From: Oscillospiraceae bacterium
Lineage (GTDB): Bacteria > Bacillota_A > Clostridia > Oscillospirales > Oscillospiraceae
DNA length: 23,698 nucleotides
NCBI GenBank assembly: GCA_015068055.1
Contig: SVLG01000030.1
Location: forward strand, 1-23,698
Direction: 5' to 3'
Each line of letters starts with the position of its first letter. Position 1 is the first letter of the stretch. This document shows positions 14,232 through 22,016 of this stretch, piece by piece. The position numbers and the translations under genes are program-made. The notes beneath the pieces were generated by a model that worked only from the letters and a program-made list of their open reading frames with translations, did no database searches and had not been told where the DNA came from.

Positions 14232-16627
14232 CAAAAGAGACTTTTAAGAAAGAATATCTGGAGAGCGTTACCCATTACTGCGCGGCTCCCCTTGCCGAGT
14301 GCTCGGCTGAACAGAAGTACAAGGCTCTGGTACGTATGGTCACCAAAAAGACCGGTGCCCTCCGGGCCCAGACCGTGCAGCGCCGCAATGAGAGCGGTGA
14401 GAAGCGCGTTTACTATTTTTCCATGGAGTTCCTGATCGGCCGCCTCCTTAAGAATTATCTGATCAACTTGGGTTGGGACGAGACCGTGGAGGAAGGTCTG
14501 CGCGAACTGGGCGTGGAGCTGGATGAGCTCTGCGAGTGCGAGCGCGATCCCGGCCTCGGCAACGGCGGCCTGGGCCGTCTGGCTGCCTGCTTCATGGACT
14601 CCATGGCAGCTCTGGACATTCCCTGCACCGGCATCGGCATCCGCTACCGTTTCGGCCTCTTCCGTCAGCGTATCCGCGACGGCCAGCAGACCGAGGAGCC
14701 CGATGACTGGCTGGAAAACGGCTATCCCTGGGAGACCCCCCGCCCCGATGACTCCGTGGTGGTGCGTTTCGGCGGCCACGTGGAGCGTGTGGAGGAGAAC
14801 GGCGCTGTCCGCTTTGAGCATCGTGACTGGACCGGCATTCTGGCCGTGCCCTATGATGTGCCCGTGCTGGGCTACGGCGGCGAGACGGTGAACCGTCTGC
14901 GTCTCTGGCGCGCCCGGCCTCTCAAGCAGGAACTGGATCTGGATGCTTTCAACCGGGGCGAGTACTCTCTGGCCCAGAAAAGCGACAACGATGCCAACGC
15001 CATCTCCTACCTGCTCTATCCCGACGATATTACCCCCGAGGGCAAGCGTCTGCGTCTGCAGCAGGAATACTTCTTTGTCAGTGCCGGTATTGCCCATATC
15101 ATCCGCCGCTTCAAGAAGTCCCACGGCAACAACTGGGAGCTGCTGCCCGAGAAGGTGGCCATCCACACCAACGACACCCATCCCGCCCTCTGCGTGCCGG
15201 AGCTGATGCGCGTGCTCATGGACGAGGAAGGTCTCGACTGGGATCGTGCCTGGGCCCTCACCTGCCGTACCATCTCCTTCACCAACCACACCGTCCTCCC
15301 CGAGGCGCTGGAAAAATGGCCCATCAAGCTGGTGCAGAGTCTGCTGCCCCGGATCTACCTCATCATTGAGGAGGCCCACCGCCGCTACCGTGAGGGCTTT
15401 GACAAGTCCATCCCCAACTGGTTTGAGCGTTACAAGGCCACGGCCATCCTTTGGGATGATCAGGTCCGTATGGCCAACCTCTCCGTCATCGGCGGCCACA
15501 GCGTCAACGGCGTGGCAGCGCTCCATACGGAGATCCTCAAGGAGACCGTTCTGAAAGACTTCTATGCGCTGACTCCCGAAAAGTTCAACAACAAGACCAA
15601 CGGCGTGGCCCACCGCCGCTTCCTGCTGGAGGCCAACAAGGAGCTTTCCGCCCTGATCAGCTCCCGCATCGGCGAAGGCTGGATCCGCGACGCGGATGAA
15701 CTGAAGAAGCTTATGGCCTTCAAGGATGATGAGGCCTTCCTGGACGCGCTGCTGGCTGTCAAGCGGGAAAAGAAGCGCCAGCTCTGCGACTACATCGGCG
15801 AGCGCTTCGGCATCCAGTGCGATCCCGACTCTGTTTTTGACATCCACGTCAAGCGAATCCATGCCTATAAGCGCCAGCTGCTCTCTGCTTTCAAGATTTT
15901 GGCCCTTTATGACCGGCTCAAGGACGACCCCAACGCCGATGTGCCTCCCTCCACCTTCATCTTTGCCGGCAAGGCGGCCCACAGCTATGCCTTTGCCAAG
16001 GAGGTTATCCGCTTCGTCTGCGCTGTGGCCGATATGGTCAACGCCGATCCCGTGGTCAGCGGGAAGCTGAAGGTCATCTTCATGGAGAACTTTGGTGTCT
16101 CCATGGCCCAGAAGATTTACCCCGCCGCGGACATTTCCGAGCAGATCTCCACCGCCGGCAAGGAGGCCAGCGGCACCGGCTGCATGAAGTTCATCTTCAA
16201 CGGCGCGGTGACCCTCGGCACGCTGGACGGTGCCAATGTGGAGATCGGCGAACAGGTGGGCGCAGAGAATATCCATATCTTCGGTCTCACGGCCCCCGAG
16301 GCGCTGCGCTATGAGACTCAGGGAGGCTATGTGGCTTTCGAAGAGATCGAAAAGAATCCCGTTCTGGCCCGTGTTATGGCCCACCTTACCGATGGATCTC
16401 TGGGCGGCAAGAAGTTCTGGAGCATCGAGGCCGAGCTGTTGGCCCAGAACGACGAATACTTCGTGCTGAAGGATTTCGCCTCGTACCTGGATGCCTGGGA
16501 GGGTCTGGCTTCCAAGGTGGGCAGCCGCGCCTTCGCCCGGGAAATGCTCTGCAACATCGCCAACGCCGGCATCTTCTCCTCCGACCGTACCGTCAGACAG
16601 TACGCTGAGGAGATCTGGAAGCTTTAA
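14228..16627 (+). CDS. glgP: Glycogen/starch/alpha-glucan phosphorylase
   Basis: A 799-residue cytosolic GT35 enzyme that releases glucose-1-phosphate from glycogen ends using phosphate and pyridoxal phosphate. Landmarks: FSMEFLIGRLL near residue 65, DPGLGNGGLGRLAACFMDS near 107-125, HTNDTHPALCVPELMR, and the cofactor site EASGTGCMKFIFNG with PLP lysine Lys654. In that site the usual Asn before Met-Lys is Cys, and the usual Leu/Met before the final Asn is Phe (see findings). Full family length. ATGA overlap with glgB; AGGAG at 14212-14216. Strong preference for C-ending codons suggests high expression. A 78-bp gap with two small hairpins separates it from glgC. Confidence 0.96.
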   Translation: MTKETFKKEYLESVTHYCAAPLAECSAEQKYKALVRMVTKKTGALRAQTVQRRNESGEKRVYYFSMEFLIGRLLKNYLINLGWDETVEEGLRELGVELDELCECERDPGLGNGGLGRLAACFMDSMAALDIPCTGIGIRYRFGLFRQRIRDGQQTEEPDDWLENGYPWETPRPDDSVVVRFGGHVERVEENGAVRFEHRDWTGILAVPYDVPVLGYGGETVNRLRLWRARPLKQELDLDAFNRGEYSLAQKSDNDANAISYLLYPDDITPEGKRLRLQQEYFFVSAGIAHIIRRFKKSHGNNWELLPEKVAIHTNDTHPALCVPELMRVLMDEEGLDWDRAWALTCRTISFTNHTVLPEALEKWPIKLVQSLLPRIYLIIEEAHRRYREGFDKSIPNWFERYKATAILWDDQVRMANLSVIGGHSVNGVAALHTEILKETVLKDFYALTPEKFNNKTNGVAHRRFLLEANKELSALISSRIGEGWIRDADELKKLMAFKDDEAFLDALLAVKREKKRQLCDYIGERFGIQCDPDSVFDIHVKRIHAYKRQLLSAFKILALYDRLKDDPNADVPPSTFIFAGKAAHSYAFAKEVIRFVCAVADMVNADPVVSGKLKVIFMENFGVSMAQKIYPAADISEQISTAGKEASGTGCMKFIFNGAVTLGTLDGANVEIGEQVGAENIHIFGLTAPEALRYETQGGYVAFEEIEKNPVLARVMAHLTDGSLGGKKFWSIEAELLAQNDEYFVLKDFASYLDAWEGLASKVGSRAFAREMLCNIANAGIFSSDRTVRQYAEEIWKL

Positions 16628-16631
16628 AGAC

Positions 16632-16672
16632 CCCCGATCGGGGACAGTTCGTGATCCAGCCCCGTTTGGGGC
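16632..16672 (+). other. Two small hairpins in the glgP-glgC gap
   Basis: CCCCGATCGGGG (16632-16643) is a 12-bp palindrome, and GCCCC-GTTT-GGGGC (16659-16672) is a perfect 5-bp stem-loop. Neither is followed by a T-run, so they are not intrinsic terminators; they could stabilise or process the mRNA at the one sizeable gap in the operon. Confidence 0.6.
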
Positions 16673-16705
16673 AAGAATATAAGACAGACACAGGAGGTAA
16701 AAGCC

Positions 16706-17842
16706 ATGCGCAGAAAAGAAACCGTTGCCATGCTTCTGGCCGGTGGGCAGGGAAGCCGGCTGGGAGTCCTTACGGAGAAAATCGCCAAACCGGCGGTATC
16801 CTTCGGCGGCAAGTACAGAATGATCGACTTTTCGCTGTCCAATTGCGTCAACTCCGGTATTGACACCGTGGGTGTCCTGATCCAGTATAAGCCCTTCCTC
16901 CTGAACAAGTACCTCGCCACCGGCGCCGCCTGGGACCTGGACGATGAGTGGGGCGGCGTACACATCCTGCCGCCGTATGCCACCGAGACCGGTGGTCAGT
17001 GGTATCAGGGTACGGCCGATGCCATTTACCACAACATCGATTTCATCGACAGCTATGACCCTGAGTATGTGCTGATCCTCTCCGGTGACCATCTCTATCA
17101 GATGGACTACAACCTGATGCTGGAGTACCACAAGCTCATGAACGCGGACCTCACTGTGGCGGTGAAAACCGTGCCCATGGAGGAGGCCAGCCGTTTCGGT
17201 ATCATGACCACCGACGATGAGATGCGCGTGGTGAAGTTCACCGAGAAACCCAAGGAGCCGGACAGCGATCTGGCCAGCATGGGTATCTACATCTTCACCT
17301 GGAAGGTGCTGCGCGAGGCGCTGCTCCGGGATCACGATGTGGCCGACAGCGAGCACGACTTCGGCAAGAACATCATTCCCGGCCTTCTGGGCGAGGGCCG
17401 TCGCCTCTTTGCCTATGTTTTCTCCGGTTACTGGAAAGACGTGGGTACCATTCCCGCCTACTACGCTACCCAGATGGAGCTGCTGGACAAGGACCCTGCC
17501 TTCCAGATCTTCGATCGGCGTATGCAGGTGTTCTCCAACCTCAATGAACACGCGCCCCAGTACATTGCCGCCGAGGGCTGCGTCCAGCGCTCCCTCATCT
17601 GCAACGGCTGCGAGATTTACGGCAGCGTGGAAAACTCCGTGCTGTCTCCGGGCGTCTATGTGGGCCCCGGCGCCGTGGTGACCGACAGCGTCCTGCTGCC
17701 CAACTCCCGTGTGGAAGCGGGCGTCCGGGCCCATAAGGTGATCCTCAACGAGAACTCCGCCATTGCCGAAGGCAAGGAGATCGGTGAAGAGGGCGTCATC
17801 ACCGTTGTGGGCGACAAATCTGAGATGAAGGTGAAGGAGTGA
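16706..17842 (+). CDS. glgC: Glucose-1-phosphate adenylyltransferase, catalytic subunit
   Basis: Makes ADP-glucose and pyrophosphate from glucose-1-phosphate and ATP, the committed step of glycogen synthesis. 378 residues. The nucleotidyltransferase part begins [27 protein letters not shown] (Gly-rich loop about 12-20, catalytic-type lysine in IAKPAV). [38 protein letters not shown] and [10 protein letters not shown] follow in canonical order. From about residue 285 the short hexapeptide-type repeats ([30 protein letters not shown]) form the left-handed beta-helix. AGGAGGT at 16692-16698 is seven bases before ATG. The glgD gene follows seven bases after the stop, fitting the heteromeric GlgC/GlgD enzyme of Firmicutes. 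Confidence 0.96.
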   Translation: MRRKETVAMLLAGGQGSRLGVLTEKIAKPAVSFGGKYRMIDFSLSNCVNSGIDTVGVLIQYKPFLLNKYLATGAAWDLDDEWGGVHILPPYATETGGQWYQGTADAIYHNIDFIDSYDPEYVLILSGDHLYQMDYNLMLEYHKLMNADLTVAVKTVPMEEASRFGIMTTDDEMRVVKFTEKPKEPDSDLASMGIYIFTWKVLREALLRDHDVADSEHDFGKNIIPGLLGEGRRLFAYVFSGYWKDVGTIPAYYATQMELLDKDPAFQIFDRRMQVFSNLNEHAPQYIAAEGCVQRSLICNGCEIYGSVENSVLSPGVYVGPGAVVTDSVLLPNSRVEAGVRAHKVILNENSAIAEGKEIGEEGVITVVGDKSEMKVKE

Positions 17843-17849
17843 GGACATC

Positions 17850-18950
17850 ATGAACAGAACCATCGGCCTGATCACTGCCAATTACAGCACCTCCGGCTAT
17901 GCGGAACTCACCGAGAAGCGTCCCCCTGCCTGCCTGCCCTACGGCGGCCGCTACCGTCTCATGGACTTTGCCCTGTCCAACATGGTCAATGCCCGTATTA
18001 CCAAGGTGGGCTTTGTGACCCCCTACTATTACCGCAGCATCATGGACCATATGCGTGCGGGCAAGGTCTGGGGGCTTGACCGCAAGAGCGGCGGCCTCTT
18101 TATCCTGCCCGGCAGCGTGGCCGGCTTCACCCACGAGGAAGACCGTTTCATGCTCCGTGACTTCATCGGCAACCGCACCTATCTGGAGCGGGGCGATGCC
18201 GATTACGTCCTCTGCACCGACTGCAGCTATATCTACAACGCCGACTATCTGCCTCTGATCACCCAGCATGAGATGCAGGGCAAGCCCGTTACCTTCTTCT
18301 ACAAGAAGATGAGTGTGGGTGAGCTGCACCGGGGCTGGTATTTGGAGCTGGACGAAAACGGCGATGTGACGCGGCTTTACCGCGGTGACAACGGTGAGTA
18401 TCTGCTGCTCAACTGCTTTATCATCGACCGCAGCCTCCTGCTGAAGTTTATCCGCGACTACAGTGCCATGCAGTATTCCGACCTCTTTGAGCTGCTGCAG
18501 GAAAACATCAGCGAGCTGAAGATGGGTTCCACGGCCTTTGACGGTTATGTGGGCTACACCGACGGCGCTGTGGACTACCTTAAGAGCAGCATGGATCTGC
18601 TGCAGACTCCCATCCGCCGGGAACTCTTTTCCGGTGACTGGACCATTTCCACCAAAACCCACGACGAGCCGCCCACCATGTATCAGCCCGGCAGCAGCGT
18701 GAAAAACTCCGTTGTCTCCTCCGGCAGCGTCATTGAGGGCAGCGTGGAAAACTCCGTCCTTTTCCGTGAGGTCAATGTGGCCAAAGACGCCGAGGTCAAG
18801 AACTGCGTCATCATGGAAAACTGCACGGTGCATCCCGGAGCCAAGCTCAACTGGGTCATCTGTGACAAGGAAGTGGAGATCAGCGAGGGCGTTACCCTCT
18901 CCGGCACGCCCGGCCATCCCTGCATCCTTGGCAAGGGGAAGAAGATATGA
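17850..18950 (+). CDS. glgD: ADP-glucose pyrophosphorylase regulatory-type subunit
   Basis: A 366-residue paralogue of GlgC that in Firmicutes associates with it and modulates ADP-glucose synthesis. It keeps the overall fold (PPACLPYGGRYRLMDFALSNMVNA near 25-48, a C-terminal beta-helix with [23 protein letters not shown]) but lacks the glycine-rich catalytic loop: where GlgC has LAGGQGSRL this protein has ITANYSTSGYAEL. The GDHLYQMD block is replaced by CTDCSYIYNADY. These losses are usual for GlgD and point to a non-catalytic or weakly catalytic role. Its ATGA overlap with glgA and the seven-base gap after glgC support balanced co-expression. Confidence 0.94.
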   Translation: MNRTIGLITANYSTSGYAELTEKRPPACLPYGGRYRLMDFALSNMVNARITKVGFVTPYYYRSIMDHMRAGKVWGLDRKSGGLFILPGSVAGFTHEEDRFMLRDFIGNRTYLERGDADYVLCTDCSYIYNADYLPLITQHEMQGKPVTFFYKKMSVGELHRGWYLELDENGDVTRLYRGDNGEYLLLNCFIIDRSLLLKFIRDYSAMQYSDLFELLQENISELKMGSTAFDGYVGYTDGAVDYLKSSMDLLQTPIRRELFSGDWTISTKTHDEPPTMYQPGSSVKNSVVSSGSVIEGSVENSVLFREVNVAKDAEVKNCVIMENCTVHPGAKLNWVICDKEVEISEGVTLSGTPGHPCILGKGKKI

Positions 18951-20386
18951 GAGAAAAGCGCAAGATCCTCTTTGCCTCCTTTGAGGCGAGCCCCTTTATC
19001 AAGACCGGCGGCCTCGGCGACGTGGCGGGTTCTCTGCCCGCGGCCCTCTGCGATGAGGAGACCGAGGTGCGGCTGGTGCTGCCCAAGCTGGGCAGCTTTG
19101 CCGAGCGTTATGCGGAGCGCATGCGCTTTATCACCAGCTTCAATGTGCCCCTGGGCTGGCGTAACCAGCACTGCGGTCTCTTTGAGCTGGAGGAAGGTGG
19201 CGTCAAGTGCTACTTCCTGGATAATGAGTATTATTTCAAGCGTCCCTATCCCTACGGCTGGATGGACGACTGTGAGCGCATGGCCTTTTTTGCCAAGGCC
19301 ATCTGCGAGTGCATGATGTACCTGCCGGGCTTCTTCCCGGACGTTCTGCACTGCAACGACTGGCATACGGCCCTGGCCCCGGTCTTCCTCCGGGAGCAGT
19401 ATCGCTATAGCCGGGCCTATGACCATGTCCGTACCGTCTTCACCATCCATAACCTGAAGTTCCAGGGCCAGTTCGATCCCTGGCTGCTGGGCGATGTGCT
19501 GGGGCTCCATGAGTGCGAGGCGGCCCGCAACCAGCTGATCTGGGGTGGTGCGCTGAACTTCATGGCCGGAGCCGTGGCCTATGCGGATCGTGTCACCACC
19601 GTCAGCCCCAGCTATGCCGACGAGATCTGCACCTGGGAGCTGGGCGAGGGTCTGGAAAGCCTGTTCCTCCGCCGCCGGAGTGTCCTCTCCGGCATTCTCA
19701 ACGGCATCGACCGCACGGCCTTTGACCCCGCCACCGATAAAAATCTGGTGTCCTGCTACGCCGACATCGAGGGTAAGGCTGCCAACAAGGCGGCGCTGCA
19801 GCGTGAGCTGGGTCTCCGGGAAGATCCCGACGTGCCTCTCTTTGCGGTCATCAGCCGACTTACCGGCCAGAAGGGCATGGACCTTCTGAAGGAACTCCTC
19901 TGGTACTTCCCGGCCGAGGGCGCGCAGCTTGCCCTGCTGGGTACCGGCGATACCTATTTTGAGGATGCCTTTCGGGAGGCTGCCGCTGAGCATCCCGACT
20001 GCATTGCCGCCCGCATTGAATTCTCCGAGGCCCTGTCCCGGCGCATCTACGCCGGTGCCGACCTCTTCCTGATGCCCTCCCGTTTTGAACCCTGCGGCCT
20101 GAGCCAGATGATCTCCATGCGCTACGGCACCGTGCCCGTGGTTCGTGAGACCGGCGGCCTCCGGGACAGCGTGGAGCCTTACAACCGCTATACCGGCACC
20201 GGTACCGGCATCAGCTTTGCCCGCTGCGACAAGGAAGACCTGCTGGACGCCATGCGCCGCGCCGGTGAACTCTATGCCGATAAGGAAGCCTTCCGCTCCG
20301 TGCAGGAGCAGGGCATGGCCGCCGACTTTGGCTGGGAAGCCTCTGCGAAACAGTACCGGGCCCTCTACCGGGAGGTGCTGAGATGA
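18947..20386 (+). CDS. glgA: Glycogen synthase (ADP-glucose type)
   Basis: A GT5 enzyme of 479 residues that adds glucose from ADP-glucose to the non-reducing end of the alpha-1,4 glucan. The ADP-glucose-binding motif KTGGLGDVAGSLPAAL begins at Lys19. HCNDWHTALAPVF, FTIHNLKFQGQF, TVSPSYADEI and GILNGID follow. The C-terminal half has VISRLTGQKGMDLL and the catalytic-site segment PSRFEPCGLSQMISMRYGTVPVVRETGGLRDSV. The order and total length match bacterial GlgA closely. The gene overlaps glgD at its start and the GH13 gene at its end by ATGA each. Confidence 0.97.
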   Translation: MREKRKILFASFEASPFIKTGGLGDVAGSLPAALCDEETEVRLVLPKLGSFAERYAERMRFITSFNVPLGWRNQHCGLFELEEGGVKCYFLDNEYYFKRPYPYGWMDDCERMAFFAKAICECMMYLPGFFPDVLHCNDWHTALAPVFLREQYRYSRAYDHVRTVFTIHNLKFQGQFDPWLLGDVLGLHECEAARNQLIWGGALNFMAGAVAYADRVTTVSPSYADEICTWELGEGLESLFLRRRSVLSGILNGIDRTAFDPATDKNLVSCYADIEGKAANKAALQRELGLREDPDVPLFAVISRLTGQKGMDLLKELLWYFPAEGAQLALLGTGDTYFEDAFREAAAEHPDCIAARIEFSEALSRRIYAGADLFLMPSRFEPCGLSQMISMRYGTVPVVRETGGLRDSVEPYNRYTGTGTGISFARCDKEDLLDAMRRAGELYADKEAFRSVQEQGMAADFGWEASAKQYRALYREVLR

Positions 20387-21966
20387 TCTGCCATGTTTCC
20401 CGCTCGGCCCGCTACCGCAGCCCCTTTGGCGCGGTGCAGGCGGGGCAGGAGATCCGGCTGGGCTGCGAGGCCTATGAGCGGCCCGTGCTGCGGCTCTGGT
20501 CGGATGCATGGGAGAAGCGTCTGGATACCGTGAACGAGGACGGCCTCTGGACGGTTCGCTTCACGCTGGAGGAGCCGGGCGTTTGCTGGTATGCCTTTGA
20601 GCCGGACGGAGAAACCCATCAGATCACGGTCTACCGCTTTGCCCCGGTGCCCGACTGGTATAAAAACGCCATCTGCTATCAGATCTTCCCCGACCGCTTT
20701 TACCGGGGAGACAGCTGGCAGTTCCGGCAGCCCGGTGAACGAAAGGGCAGCCACCGCTTTACTCTGCCTCAGTGGGACACCAGGGTGTTCTATCCCAAGG
20801 ACGAACTGGGTGCGGTTTCCGCCTGGCCCTTCTGGGGCGGCACCCTCCGGGGCATACAGGAAAAGCTTCCCTATATCAGGAGCCTTGGTGTGGGCTGCCT
20901 CTACCTGAACCCCATTTTTGAGGCCTGCAGCAACCACCGTTACGACACCGCGGATTATTTCCGCGTTGACCCCATGCTGGGCAGCAACGAGGACTTTACG
21001 TCCCTCTGTGATGCGGCTCACGCCCTTGGCATCCGCATCCTTCTGGACGGCGTATTTAACCATGTGGGCGCCGACAGCCGTTACTTCGACAAGTTCGATA
21101 ACTACGGCAGCGCTGCGGATTACCGCCACTGGTTCCGCTTCGGCGAGCAGTACCGCCACGGCTACGAATGCTGGTGGGATGTGCCGGATCTTCCCAATGT
21201 GGAGGAAATGGACCCCAGCTATGTGGACTTCGTCTGTGGAGAAAACGGTGTTCTCCGTCACTGGCTGCGCCTTGGCGCCGACGGCTGGCGGCTGGATGTG
21301 GCCGACGAGCTGCCCGATGCCTTTATCCGCGCCATCCGCACCGCCGTCAAGGCAGAAAAGCCGGAGGCGGTACTCATGGGCGAAGTGTGGGAGGATGCCA
21401 CCAACAAGATCAGCTACGGTGAGCGTCGTATGTACTTTCAGGGCGAGGAACTGGACTGCACCATGCACTATCCCTTCCGGGATGTGGCGCTGGACTTCCT
21501 CCTGTACCGCTGCAATGCCTGGGAGGCGGCGGAGCGGCTGCTGGTCATTCAGGAGCATTACCCCCCGGAGAATTACTACGCGGCCCTCAATCTGGCCGGC
21601 AGCCATGACCGGGAGCGCTCCCTCACCGTCTTTGGCGGCGATCTGCAGAAAATGAAGCTTCTCTCCGTCATGCAGTACGCCTGTCCCGGTGTTCCTTGCA
21701 TTTATTACGGCGACGAGGCCGGCATGATGGGCGGAGCCGATCCTTATAACCGTGGTCCCTTCCCCTGGGGGGAGGAGAACGCGGAGCTTCTGAGCCACTA
21801 CAGGGCTCTTGCCAGCCTTTATGAGAGTCACCCCGCACTGAAGCTGGGCGGCTTTGATGTAGAGGCACGGAGCGACGATGTCCTTTGTATCAAGCGCTGG
21901 GACGAAAATGAGAAGCTCAGCGTGATCATCGACCGCGCAAACGGCCGCTGGAGCATCGAGTTTTAA
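20383..21966 (+). CDS. GH13 alpha-glucan hydrolase, neopullulanase/maltogenic-amylase-like
   Basis: A 527-residue GH13 enzyme predicted to hydrolyse alpha-glucan or branch-derived oligosaccharides. An N-terminal beta domain (1-90) is followed by DWYKNAICYQIFPDRFYRGD, typical of the neopullulanase/cyclomaltodextrinase branch. Catalytic regions are DGVFNHVG, GWRLDVADE with nucleophile Asp305, LMGEVWED with acid/base Glu334, and NLAGSHDRER with Asp409. YIYRSLG-type loops and CIYYGDEAGMMGG complete the barrel. The C-terminal beta domain is short (about 50 residues ending SIEF), and the whole protein is shorter than many relatives (about 580-620). It lies last in the glycogen operon with an ATGA overlap to glgA, so trimming or debranching of stored glycogen is a sensible inference. 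The exact linkage preference cannot be told. Confidence 0.9.
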   Translation: MICHVSRSARYRSPFGAVQAGQEIRLGCEAYERPVLRLWSDAWEKRLDTVNEDGLWTVRFTLEEPGVCWYAFEPDGETHQITVYRFAPVPDWYKNAICYQIFPDRFYRGDSWQFRQPGERKGSHRFTLPQWDTRVFYPKDELGAVSAWPFWGGTLRGIQEKLPYIRSLGVGCLYLNPIFEACSNHRYDTADYFRVDPMLGSNEDFTSLCDAAHALGIRILLDGVFNHVGADSRYFDKFDNYGSAADYRHWFRFGEQYRHGYECWWDVPDLPNVEEMDPSYVDFVCGENGVLRHWLRLGADGWRLDVADELPDAFIRAIRTAVKAEKPEAVLMGEVWEDATNKISYGERRMYFQGEELDCTMHYPFRDVALDFLLYRCNAWEAAERLLVIQEHYPPENYYAALNLAGSHDRERSLTVFGGDLQKMKLLSVMQYACPGVPCIYYGDEAGMMGGADPYNRGPFPWGEENAELLSHYRALASLYESHPALKLGGFDVEARSDDVLCIKRWDENEKLSVIIDRANGRWSIEF

Positions 21967-21972
21967 AGCATG

Positions 21973-22008
21973 AAAAAATCCCCCGACCGACCGGTCGGGG
22001 GATTTTTT
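21973..22008. terminator. Strong bidirectional terminator between the glycogen operon and nrdD
   Basis: A perfect 16-bp stem (AAAAAATCCCCCGACC / GGTCGGGGGATTTTTT) with a GACC loop. The A6 and T6 ends give a T-run on either strand, so it serves both converging units. Confidence 0.95.
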
Positions 22009-22016
22009 GCTTTTCT

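Noticed and set aside
16632..16672. Hairpins between glgP and glgC as a terminator
   Set aside because: No T-run follows either hairpin, and the downstream genes clearly belong to the same pathway.
16678..16683. TATAAG as the -10 of an internal glgC promoter
   Set aside because: No acceptable -35 sequence occurs 16-18 bp upstream.
14054..17881. Very long open frame on the minus strand opposite glgB-glgP-glgC
   Set aside because: It is a by-product of the codon bias of the real plus-strand genes; its translation is low-complexity (rich in H, G, A, L and V) with no family motif, and it spans several confirmed genes.
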